Below are positions 9,150-19,586 of a stretch of DNA of 64,000 bases, piece after piece (within the stretch, counting starts at the first letter, position 1; every line of letters starts with the position of its first letter). The position numbers and the translations under genes were made by a program. The stretch is from Scedosporium boydii. Taxonomy: Eukaryota; Ascomycota; Sordariomycetes; Microascales; Microascaceae. The stretch spans positions 1-64,000 of the forward strand of contig NJFT01000157.1 in assembly GCA_002221725.1 (NCBI GenBank). The letters are read 5' to 3'. The notes below the pieces were generated by a model, which made no database searches, was not told where the DNA came from, and saw nothing but the letters and a program-made list of their open reading frames with translations.

Positions 9150-11259
9150 ATGGGGCGCTCTCTCTTCGGATCCGTCGCCATTGTGCTTGCTCTCGGGATA
9201 CCTCTCGGAACCGCTGCTCCCAGAGGCCTTCATAAAGCTCGAGTTCTCAAAGAGCCCGGTGAGCTTGAGGATGCATACGACTACGTCATTGTCGGAGCTG
9301 GGACCGCAGGCCTCACAATTGCCGACAGACTGACAGAAGACGAAGATGTGACGGTGCTGGTTGTCGAATATGGGCTGTTGAGTGAGTCGATCCGATTCAT
9401 CCCGGCCGGGGATGCACACGAGCTAACATCAAAACTCCCTCGGTAGGCGAGTCTCCCAAAATCGCCACTGTCCAGGGCGGCTTTAGTGGAATGGATTCGG
9501 AATTCATGTTCCCAACGCAATCAGTCCCGCAGGTGAACCTCGGTAACCGGCGCACCGCCGTCCTTGCCGGAAAAGTCGTAGGTGGAAGTTCCGCCGTGAA
9601 TGCATTGATGACAATCCGTGGTTCTACGGGAGACTACAATCGATGGGGCAGTTTCTTTAGTGAGGAGTCAGAGTGGAGTTGGGACGGATTATTCCCTTAC
9701 TTCAAAAAGGCGTTGACTTTTGTCCCACCAAATGAGGATGTCGCGACTGAGTCGGATATCATCTACGATACGAGCTACTGGGGTAATACGTCGGGTGTCA
9801 TGACGTCGTGGCCCTCGTTCCAATACCCCGGAACAGCCGCGCAAGTTGAGGCGTGGAAGGTAATGGACGGAGTGGAATTTACGCCGGATAGTGGTTCTGG
9901 ACAGACTGGTGTTTTCTGGTACCCCCAGTTCATGGACCCTAAGCTTGGCGAGCGATCCTATGCTAGGACGGGCCACTACAGCAATCTCGAGCGATCAAAC
10001 TATCACCTCGTGACTAATTCGAAGGTTATACGAGTGGAGGTGGAGGATGGAACGGCAACTGGTGTCTCTTTCCGCCCTGGCGATGATCCCGAGGGCGAGG
10101 TCACCACAATTTCGGCCAAGAAGGAGGTTATCATATCTGCAGGTGCTGTTCACACTCCACAGGTCATGCAACTGAGCGGCCTTGGACCGAGAGATGTCCT
10201 GGAGGAGGCCGGCATCGAGACTATCGTAGAGCTTCCAGGCGTGGGCAAGAACTTCCAGGATCATCCAATGATTACGGCGCGGTTCACTCTCCGAAACTTC
10301 GACTTCAGCCCTTCGTCCAACGACTTGTTCGCCAATAGCGAATTCCGCAACTGGGCCAACGAGGTCTGGGAGGCTAACAAGACCGGTCCATTCTCCATCG
10401 CGACTGGGAATGTGGCAGCATGGCTTCCGTTCCCTGTCATCTCTGAGCGTTACGAAGAGGTCGCCACTCTTCTCGAGGAACAGGACCACGCGGCGTATTT
10501 GCCCGAGGGCGCCGACGACACTGTTGTAGCTGGATATGCGGCCCAGATGAAGTCCTACGCTGAAGCTCTCAGATCCAACCACACAGCCTTCTACAACCTT
10601 GTGTTCACAGCTGGGCCTTCCAATGGCATCCTTGTCGACCTCCATCCGCTCAGCCGAGGAACGATCAATGTCGACCCGAAGAACCCGGAAGGTAACGAGC
10701 CGATTGTTGACTACCGTGCGCTGAGCAATCCCCTTGACGCCGTAATCATGGCCGATATTTTGCGCTACACACGAAAGTTCTACATGGAGAATAGCGTTAA
10801 TGCAGAGTACAATCCTAGCGAATCCCAACCCGGAGCTCGCGTGCAAACAGATGAGGAGATGGCTAGTTACTTACAGCAGACGCTCTCGCCGACCGAGTAC
10901 CACCCCGCGGGCACTTGTGCGATGATGCCACTCGAGCTCGGCGGTGTCGTGGACGAGCAGCTGAGGGTGTACGGTGTTAAGAATTTGAGGATCGCGGACG
11001 CCAGTATCATTCCGACGCTTCCTGGAGCGAACACGTGCCAGACCGTATATGCAATCGCAGAGAAGGTAGGTGGTTCACGGGCATTCCACTCAGGTTCCCT
11101 GGGGAATGTTACTAATGACAGGCAATGCAGGCTGCGGATCTGATTAAGGCTGGTGCATCACAGGGAGACTCTGATGAGACTGAGGGGGCCGAAGCCGAGG
11201 TTGAGGAACCCGAGCCTGAAAAGCCTCAAGAGCCCGAAGAACCGGCGCCAGAGGACTGA
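9150..11259 (+). CDS. Secreted GMC oxidoreductase with acidic tail
   Basis: Three exons (9150-9381, 9447-11065, 11131-11259), 659 residues. Introns have GTGAGT and GTAGGT donors and keep frame. The start is the ATG that begins a signal peptide (MGRSLFGSVAIVLALGIPLG). The FAD-binding motif YDYVIVGAGTAGL follows at about residue 49. The GMC signature is present (GGSSAVNAL), and so is the substrate-side motif SGLGPRDVLEEAGI. The catalytic His is in EYHPAGTCAM and the second active-site position is Asn in PGANTCQTVYAIAEK. This places it with the glucose-methanol-choline family (aryl-alcohol oxidase or dehydrogenase-like); the substrate is unknown. Exon 3 ends in an unusual Glu/Pro-rich tail rich in EP and EE pairs. 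Confidence 0.93.
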
Positions 11260-13133
11260 CTCTGGCCAGAATGAGACGAGGTTATGGGATGAGCGGAATG
11301 GCATTGATGATCAAGGGCTGTGGGTAACGTTACTGCATACATTGGATGTAGCTGGGAAGGATGTTACTCGACAACAGCATAAAATCGAGATGGATCAGTA
11401 TGGCACGATGCCTAGAGTTCCAGACGGATGTGTAAATTTCCGTGATCTTGGTAGAGTCCCCCTGCTTCCCTGATCATATTTCCTTCGTACCAAGTAAACG
11501 ATGCATCCTTCGATTCCTTCGACCTTCAAAGAGGGCCTTACCCCCTGGTCGAGATCACCATAGGTCGGACATCCTACAGCCAGGGCCGGGGGAGGCGCAG
11601 TCTGAGGAGAGGTGCCTCAAGCAAGCATAGAAGGTACCGCCTGTGTAGACTTCATTGGTAGATGTGCGCACTGCGGACAGCTCCTGTCTCGTTCTTTTGT
11701 CCAAAAGAGCCAAAAGGATCCACTGCTCCTGGCCGAAGTTAATTCTTCTGACGACGTGAGCAGGGATATTTTGAGACTCTAGTTCGGCCGACGACGCACT
11801 TCGTAGACCCTCGCGGCGACCGACCTGGCGGCGATCCTGGCGGCTTCCCCGGCCGATCGGCTTATCATGAGGCGAATCGGTGTGCATCAATGTTGACAAG
11901 GGGAAGGGAAGGTGCGGCTCAGTTAGAGTTTTAGTTGGGGTGGGCCTGTGGGTCGAATTGAAAACCGTTGCATTACTTAAGCTCAAGGTTGGACCCCGCA
12001 GAAATCCCTCGACATTTTTGCCTCTGTTCTCGTTTCAGAGAGGCGGCTCAGGAGTTCCCCAGCCCCAAACCACCTCAATTATCAAACAGGGAGTGTTTTG
12101 TACATCAGCTGGCGGCTTGGACAGACGAAGACCTTATTCCCCCTGGACCGAACTTTTTTTTTTTTCTGCTGATATTCTTTTTGGGAAGGTACCATTGATC
12201 TGCCTCACATCGCTGCAGGCCGTGAGCATCTTGACAGGGAAGAGCGATGCAATTGCCAACTTTGAATTGCCCTTGAACCCTGAAAGGGCCTGATTAGTAA
12301 CCACATGGATCAGGCCCTTGCCCGGCCTGGCCCAATTGCAGGAAGGAACAGCCAATGGACCCAACCCGCTGAAACCTGAGACAACGGCAGCTGCCACTGA
12401 GGGTGAAGGTCGAGTGTCTCTGTTTCGGGCTTCTCCCAGATCGGAATCCTCCGGTCACTTCCCTCTCAATGCCATTGATGCTTCGCGGCTCCTGCTTTCT
12501 ATTCTCATGGCCTGGCCTTCCCATTGCGGCCCATTTTTACAGGAGTCTGAGACGATCCCCGTGAGAAAAGGATAAACCGGCGCTAACGAAAAAGGTTCGT
12601 CCGAACGGGGCCCTTGCAGTCTTCCAGTCGTGCCGAACCCGAGCCATCGCGATGGTCCAGCCGTCTCCCCTGAATCGTTGGCCGGGTGTTTATAAAACTG
12701 AACTTTCCCGCCCTGTTCTAGATGCATTTCTTCCGTGTTTTCCAGGCTGGTTGAACCATTCCTAGAATCATTCAAGTTCAAGTTCCTGAGTCGTCGTTCC
12801 CGTTCCTTTTCCTTCTCTTCTCTTTCTTCTCTTCTTCTACTTGGCATCCGAAGATATCATTTATATCTTTCGTTTGCATTCTTTCGCTTCTTCCGCCCCG
12901 TGATCGCCGCCGATTCTCAAGATCGACGTACGCCGCTTCAGATCAGTGATCCACCACAGCCAAGCACCTGGATTGGGGCCATTACCTTCGTCTGTACAGG
13001 ATACAGGATATATTGTTTCGTTTTTTGGTTTTCCCGGAGAAACTAAAACTTTTATAAACACTTTTACCTACCTATCTTTATTTCGTTTTTAAAACAATAC
13101 CCATCATCACCAAACAACACAAACACCTTCAAA
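11260..13133. other. Long intergenic region with a CT-rich leader
   Basis: About 1.9 kb. Several frames of 100-150 codons exist on both strands, but none looks like a known protein and those over the pyrimidine-rich part are compositional. The last 400 bases (from about 12720) are CT-rich and follow a TATA box, consistent with a long 5' leader for the secreted cysteine protein gene. Confidence 0.5.
12690..12697 (+). promoter_or_regulatory. TATA box, likely for the BAS2-like gene
   Basis: TTATAAAA followed about 30 bases later by a C/T-rich stretch that fits a fungal transcription start. The start codon is about 440 bases downstream, so a long or spliced leader is implied. Confidence 0.4.
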
Positions 13134-13775
13134 ATGGTTCGTCTCTCCATCGCCGCTCTCCTCCTCACCGCCGGGCTGTCCCTCGCCCACCCCAGCAGCC
13201 TCTTCGCGCGACAAAGCTGTGCCACCATCAAGAACCAGGCCGGCTCGCAGAGCGTCGGCCAAGGCAGCGGTTCGCAATTCATCACCGGCCAATGCCTCTC
13301 CCCCGCCGACTGCGCGTCCGGATGCTGCGTCGTCCAGACCGACGGCTCGGGAGAGTGCAAGGCGAGGATCCCTACTGAGGAGCGTGGAGCTACTTGCGAT
13401 TTCGTTTGCGGAGGAGCGGCTAACCCCTCGAATGCCGGCAACGGTGGTAATCGTGGTGGCAACAACAACAATAATAACAACAATAATAACGGCAGCAATA
13501 ACAACGGAAACAACGGAAACAACAACGACGGAAACAATGGCAATGGGGCCGCCGCCGTCGGTGGAGGACAATGCGGAGCCGTCAACCAGGCTCAGTCTGG
13601 CTCTCAGAATGTGGGCAAGGGAGCTGGCACCCAGTTCATTACCGGCCAATGCTTCTCGCCGTCCGACTGCGCCTCGGGATGTTGCGTCGATCAGGGTAAT
13701 GGTGCCGCGGAGTGCAAGGCACGGATTCCGACGAACGAGAAGGGACTGAGCTGCGACTTTACTTGCGTTGCCTAG
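13134..13775 (+). CDS. Secreted two-domain cysteine protein, BAS2-like effector candidate
   Basis: Single exon, 213 residues. Residues 1-19 are a clear signal peptide, followed by a short propeptide ending in an Arg-Gln site. Two copies of an eight-cysteine module follow: cysteines at 29, 54, 60, 64, 65, 75, 88, 92 and at 147, 173, 179, 183, 184, 194, 207, 211. Spacing is almost identical (only the first gap differs, by one). Both carry the motif QFITGQC and DCASGCC, as in biotrophy-associated secreted protein 2 (BAS2) relatives, which normally have one such module. The linker at about 100-140 is nearly pure Asn and Gly. The role is inferred as an extracellular effector or wall protein; no host target can be read from sequence. 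Confidence 0.85.
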   Translation: MVRLSIAALLLTAGLSLAHPSSLFARQSCATIKNQAGSQSVGQGSGSQFITGQCLSPADCASGCCVVQTDGSGECKARIPTEERGATCDFVCGGAANPSNAGNGGNRGGNNNNNNNNNNGSNNNGNNGNNNDGNNGNGAAAVGGGQCGAVNQAQSGSQNVGKGAGTQFITGQCFSPSDCASGCCVDQGNGAAECKARIPTNEKGLSCDFTCVA

Positions 13776-15724
13776 AGTAGGAGCACCAGAAAGTGGTGAC
13801 GGAATGGAATGAGAATTAGGACTGGGAGTGGGAGCGGAAATGGAAATGGAAATGGCACTAGCACTGGAAATTATGACCATGGAATTCTTCTTTGTATGTC
13901 TTTTTACTTTATCGTTGTATTCTACTCGAATTGCCTCTGAGAGGCGCCATTGTTTGCTCGCATAAGTCGAATCAAACTGGTATGCGACGCAAATTGCTGT
14001 TCTTCCTTTTCTTTGTGCAATTGCTAGTTGATATTCTCATTCTCAGTTGCCCCTATTCTGGCCAAGCAGGTGAGGGCCTGAGCGTCGTCTGCTAATGCAA
14101 GGGACGGTCAGGTCAATGCGACGATGGACGATGGATGGGCAGGTGGGGGGGAATGGATCCAAGTGGTGTCTCTCGCACTTGTCCGTGACCCGAGTGCGAC
14201 GTGACAGGTAACAAAGACGACGTTCGAGACTCACCAATTGATTGATCTCTGCCTCTGAATTACGAACAACAATTCCGCGTGGGTACGTTCTCAAGATGGG
14301 ATGAATCAAGGCAGGTACCGAGCGGAGAGTCCGCCGCCACCCGGAGACTTTCATTGTACTTCGTAGAAACCCTTCCAATGTGGAGCGGAATATTCTCAGT
14401 TCTGAACTATCGGCTTGGAAGTCTTGGAATTTTCCCATCCGGGCATACAAGAAGCTCTTGGCTCAGCTTGCATGCAAACCCTCACGCCTTCCCAGAGAGC
14501 ACCAGCTGAAGGCTGCCGAGAATCCCTTGTTTTCTTCCTCTGCCACCCGTGGATCTAACTTGGCACCATTCGTAAATTCTGCGTTGCGATACGTGGTGAG
14601 GCTCTCAATTCCGCACTTATCCGGGGATCTACTCTGGGCCGTTTTTCGTCGGCTGCTTCCACCCACGTTCGTTTACGCGCTTCTTCGACAAGAGCACCGA
14701 TACGATCTCGTTTATTAAACTGTTCCAACCAGCAATCCAATGGGACATGATTAGGGTAGGGATGTGATTTGTTTCTCCTTGAATTTTACTTCCCCGAGAA
14801 TGGCCGTGTAGCACGCGCAGGGTTAGTGAGGGCAAAGGAGTCTCGCTCCGTCCGAGCCGGGGAGTTGGCGCATTTCGGACGATACGCAAGTTGGATTCTC
14901 CGATGTTTCAAAATAGAATGTTTAATAATAATATCATCGCGTTGTCGCGTTAAAAAGCTGCAAGACGAAGCGGATTTGCGCCAACCGGTCATAAATGCCA
15001 TGTCATGCCCAGAAGTGTCCGTGCCAGGCTCGTCCGCCAGCCAAGCGGTGCCATCACCTACTGGCACCTTGCCAGAAGCGGATCAATGATGCCTCTAGCC
15101 AGGGGGGCCTTCCGCCCACCGGATCTGGAAACTGGCGAACACGATGAAATGTGACGTTTGTACGCCAGCCTTTACCGTTTCCGGCCCCGCACGTCCTCCG
15201 AATGACCCACCTTCACCGTAGCGTCCGGGCCCACCAACACCACTTCCAGCAATTACTTCGTATACGAAGTTGCTCTCGCTTGCACCAACGTAGTGTAGGC
15301 GTGACACGCGATTTGTGATAGTTCTTCAAGGCTAACTTTTCGTAGTAACTGTGCTATCCATTCGCATTCGCCTAAGCGCCTCGCCAGCCGAACTCTCCAC
15401 GACGAGTGCTCTTGTTTTCTCTAATAAATACGGAGGCTGCCATGCATTTGCTCCTCCTTTTGAAGGTTCAATCTGGTTTCTAGGCTTGGTTCGCGAGAGT
15501 TCTGTCAGAGTTCTCGTTGTCATTCGTTTCAACCAACACTCTGGATGGAGGTTTCCATCTGCCATTCGCTCCACGTATCCTCTTCTTAGGATAAGCCATT
15601 CGTTTTTTTTTTTTTTTTTTACAGTTCTTCGGAAGAAGCACTTTATTAGGGTAATCGACCATTTGATTGTCTTGATATCCCGTTCCATTCATTCGGGCCC
15701 GAATTTTGCGGGCTTAGTCTCACC
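13776..15724. other. Intergenic region upstream of the tyrosinase gene
   Basis: About 1.95 kb with only short overlapping frames on both strands and an 18-T run at 15603-15620 shortly before the tyrosinase start. No gene is supported. Confidence 0.5.
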
Positions 15725-18399
15725 ATGCGTCCTTCGCGTTGCCTCATTGGCGCTGCCATACTGGCTGCTGCCAACGCCGAGTCATGCGTATCTCTGAGGA
15801 CCAGGACCTCGATGAAGGAGGTTGTCGTTACCAAGACCCTCGAGGTCACCGAGGTCATCGATTGCCCCGGACCGACCTTGATTCCCTCTCAGTGGCCCAG
15901 TCACATCATCCCAACCCTGAAGCCGCCCACTACCACCACTCTTACTACCTCTTACATTATCACGTCGTGTCCCCCCACGGTCTCGAGCTGCTCTATCGGC
16001 GAGACCACCACGGTGACTATCACGACGACATGTGGCGATGATGAGCCGGAGACTACTCATAATCTAGAGCCGTCAGCCCCATCAAGCACAGAGGAAGAGG
16101 AACCGGCCACCACCAGCAGCTCTGAGGAGGAAACCACAACTGGTCCTGCGGTTCCAACAACAAGTGACTCTGACGAGTCCTCTACTGCCACTAAAGGGCG
16201 TTCTTCGACTGAAAGCGAGCAGCCAACAAGCCCTCCCGTCCCTTCGTCTACTACTGATTGCGAAGAGCCTACCACTGCCCCCGAGGTTCCCACCAGCTCT
16301 GACTGCGAAGACGAGACTACGACTTCTCCAGCCGTTCCCGCAACTTCTGATTGTGATGAAGAGTCAACTACCGCCGGACCTGAGCCATCCGCAACCTCCG
16401 ACTGCGAGGAGGAGACCAGTACTCCGGGCTCTGAACCGTCCACTAGCTCGGATTGTGAGGAGACCACCACTGCTGATGTCCAGCCCTCAACAACTTCGGA
16501 CTGTGACGAAGAGACTACTACCTCTCCTCCCGCCCAGACCACCTCGGGCTGCGAAGAGGAGGAGTCTTCTACGTCCGAGTCTGCGCCTACAACTTCAGAT
16601 TGTGATGAGGAGCCGTCGACTGCTCATCCCTCTCCATCCACCATAAGTGACTGCGATGAAGAGACCACTACGTCTCCTCCTGCTCAGACTACCTCTGACT
16701 GCGAGGACGAAGCTACCACCACCCCCAGCGGCCCCGCTACGACCGATTGTGAGGATGAGACTACCAGTAGCCCTGCATCTCCCACAACTTCCGACTGCGA
16801 GGACGAGATAAGCACTTCTGGTCCTGAGCCATCTGCGACTTCGGATTGTGAAGAAGAGACAACCACTTCTGATGTCCAGCCCTCCACAACATCGGACTGC
16901 GACGAGGAGACTACCACCATTCCCAGCGTCCCCTCCACGACCGATTGTGAGGATAAGACCACCAGTAGCTCCGCGTCTCCCACGACTTCTGACTGCGAAG
17001 ATGAGTCCACAACCCCACCTAGCCAGCCAACTACCTCGGACTGCGAAGATGAGACAACGACTCCCCCGCGTCGACCAACTACCACTCGACTTCCCACTCC
17101 TTCAACTAGCGACTGCGAGACCAGCACCCTGATCACAAGCACCCGACGTGGAAAACCCACAACCACCACCACAAAGGGGCCGAGCTCTACTTTGAAGAAG
17201 ACATCCTCCACCAGCCCTCCCTCTACTCCTACCGACTGCCCTAGGAACTATCCCGCGGACATTGTTGATGAGCTTCGCGATGAGAGCATCGATAAGTTGA
17301 AGGATTACTTGACTAAGAACCCTCCATCGAGCGGTTGCACTCTCGAGAATGTCAGCATCCGACGTGAATGGTGAGTTTTCTTGTATTATCTCAAATTCTG
17401 GAGCATTCTAATAGTTTCGCAGGTCTGACCTCTCTGTTCCTGAGCGGGAGGAGTACATCGCTGCGGTCAAATGCCTCCAGAAGCTCCCTCCCAAGTCTTC
17501 AGCCAAGGAGGTCCCCGGTGCCCGCTCCCGCTTCGATGACTTTGTTGCTGTTCACATTCTCCAGACAGACTCTGTCCACAACACGGTATGACCCTCAAAA
17601 ATAAATATGATATCAGATTTACTAATAATTTGAAAACAGGCCAACTTCCTCTCGTGGCACCGCTACTATGTTCACGCCTATGAGCAAGCCCTCCGCAACG
17701 AATGCGGGTACACAGGCGCCCACCCTTACTGGAACTGGGACCGCTACGCCAAGGACCCCATAAACTCCCCCATCTTCAACGGCAACTCGTCATCGATGAG
17801 CGGAAACTCCCCCTCGAAGGGCAAGTGCGTCAGCACGGGGCCTTTTGCGGATATGTCAGTCAACCTGGGTCCTGGGAAGTCGACGAAGTACAACCCTCGC
17901 TGTCTCAAGCGCGAGATTAGCAAAGACTGGGCCGCGATGACGACGGTAGAGTACTCGTACCCGTTGATTGCCGAGAGCAATTCCATTTCGAGGTTCCAGG
18001 ATAGGCTTCAGGCTGTTCCTGGCGTTCACGGTGGTGGTCACTTTACGATTGGCGGTGACCCCGGCGGTGTAAGTTTGCCCCTCTCTTTCTTTCCTTTCCT
18101 TCCCTGACCCGTTACGATTGGTAATGTGGCCGGACCACTGACGTGCATCACAGGATATTTATACCTCGCCCGGTGACCCGGCATTCTACCTCCACCACGC
18201 TTCGATCGACCGCGTCTGGTGGCTCTGGCAGCTTCAGGATCTTGACGCTCGTCTGTCCGCTGTTGCGGGCAAGGTTGTTGGATCTTCCAAATCCGGGTCG
18301 CTTGATGATCCTATTGGCCTTGGTGTCAACGGTGCGACCAAGAAAATTCGGGACGTCATGAACACCATGGATGGAGGCCTGTGTTACATCTACATGTAG
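15725..18399 (+). CDS. Secreted tyrosinase with Cys/acid repeat stalk
   Basis: Four exons (15725-17370, 17423-17585, 17640-18068, 18154-18399), 827 residues; donors GTGAGT, GTATGA and GTAAGT. Residues 1-19 form a signal peptide. Residues about 176-465 are some 18 imperfect repeats of 16-18 residues, each with a core such as TSDCEEE or TSDCDEE followed by Thr/Ser/Pro. The catalytic domain begins about residue 507. CuA histidines are at about 593, 601 and 610 (the last in FLSWHRYY). CuB histidines are at 733 and 737 (GVHGGGH) and 760-761 (FYLHHASIDRVWW). All six copper positions are present. The enzyme should oxidise phenols to quinones outside the cell, for melanin or phenol metabolism. There is no C-terminal shielding domain, so control may lie in the stalk. 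Confidence 0.93.
16250..17125 (+). repeat. In-frame degenerate minisatellite in the tyrosinase gene
   Basis: About 18 units of roughly 48-54 bases. Each encodes one Asp-Cys pair (one Gly-Cys), an acidic cluster and a Thr/Ser/Pro spacer. Larger blocks recur (for example the block with DVQPSTTSDCDEETTT appears twice), so units were also duplicated in groups. Long antisense frames here are by-products of the repeat. Confidence 0.9.
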
Positions 18400-19586
18400 G
18401 GTGTGGGTGAGACGGAGCGTAGCAGAGGGAGGTGATGGGCTGAGGAAACAGTCCCGGGGAGAATTGGATTGGAAACGAGGTGATGAGCTGAGGATATGAA
18501 TGCGACTACACTACAACGCACTACTACTTTCATAATGTTTACTTTTAATACAGTCGAATACAGGTCCCCGATCTGGTCATCAGACATTTCCATTTCCTTC
18601 TTTGGAACTGAGCAGCTCCTGCTCGAGCCTGAGCTGGAGTGAGCAAGGGAGGTCACTGTTTTGGGCCATTTCGGCTATAATTGCCATGTCTACAAAGTGT
18701 AAAAACGAGATTGTGGCCCAGTTTTTGGACCTTCCACACCGCCATCCGGCACACCTCTCAAGAAATTTCTACTTGAATTCAGTGTATCACCCTATCCATA
18801 GCTTCTTCATTGATGGAAGCGGATAGGCTACACTAGAACAGTGGGCACGCCGGAGACCGCGAATAACGGCCGAATAGAGGCTGCATGTACGTCTAATCGC
18901 AGCCCTAGTCCCTAATCAGGCAATTTTACCGCTATACAAAGTTTGCGGATACGATATTCAAGTCCTTCGTAGATATACATGAAGTAGCTGCGGGAGAAGA
19001 TGACATAAATGCAGTAACCTATGCAATGCCACCTGTCAGATACAGGATATCCCGAAATGAGGGATCCAGCGCACAGGCCACTTCACTGGCAAATGAGGCC
19101 TGAACTGTGATTCATAGAGTGGCAAATGATTCACTGGCTACTGCTGGCAACTGCCAGCCTTATTTAAGGGCGAGGATTTTCTCCTGGGCCAGATCACCGA
19201 ACCTAATGTTGGAACAGGCCTGTGTGGCATGGTTCGTAGTTACAAGGGTTTAACGGACTCAAATCCCGCCATGACAACGGAATACACCATTCCGTCCCAA
19301 GTTCCCAAAACACCACTGTAAATAGTGCTATTTTGATATTTCGGCGGCCGGGCGCCCATGTATTGGGAGCCAATCCAAGCCGACGTTAACGGAGCACAAA
19401 ACGCAGAGAGGACGACATACGCAGTGCAAAGACCTCTTGGTGACTCACTCTCATAGATAGAAGGCTAATCTAGATTTACTATCTAGATTTACTAAATACG
19501 TTCGTAAAGAGATATAAATATTTTAGGCTACACTAAGGTAGCATTTTGAATCATTCTATATCGTAGTCAAGTGCCTGCTAATATAT
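18400..19586. other. Intergenic region, AT-rich
   Basis: About 1.2 kb without a supported gene. A short direct repeat of CTAGATTTACTA occurs twice near 19470-19495. Confidence 0.5.

Noticed and set aside
11555..11986. 143-codon minus-strand frame
   Set aside because: No signal peptide, domain or splice context; composition is not convincing and nothing similar is known to me.
12455..12847. 130-codon minus-strand frame rich in Arg and Glu
   Set aside because: It is the complement of a CT-rich leader, which always yields Arg/Glu/Lys-rich frames.
16057..17211. Long antisense frames over the tyrosinase repeats
   Set aside because: The repeat unit is free of stops on the other strand as well; no independent gene is implied.
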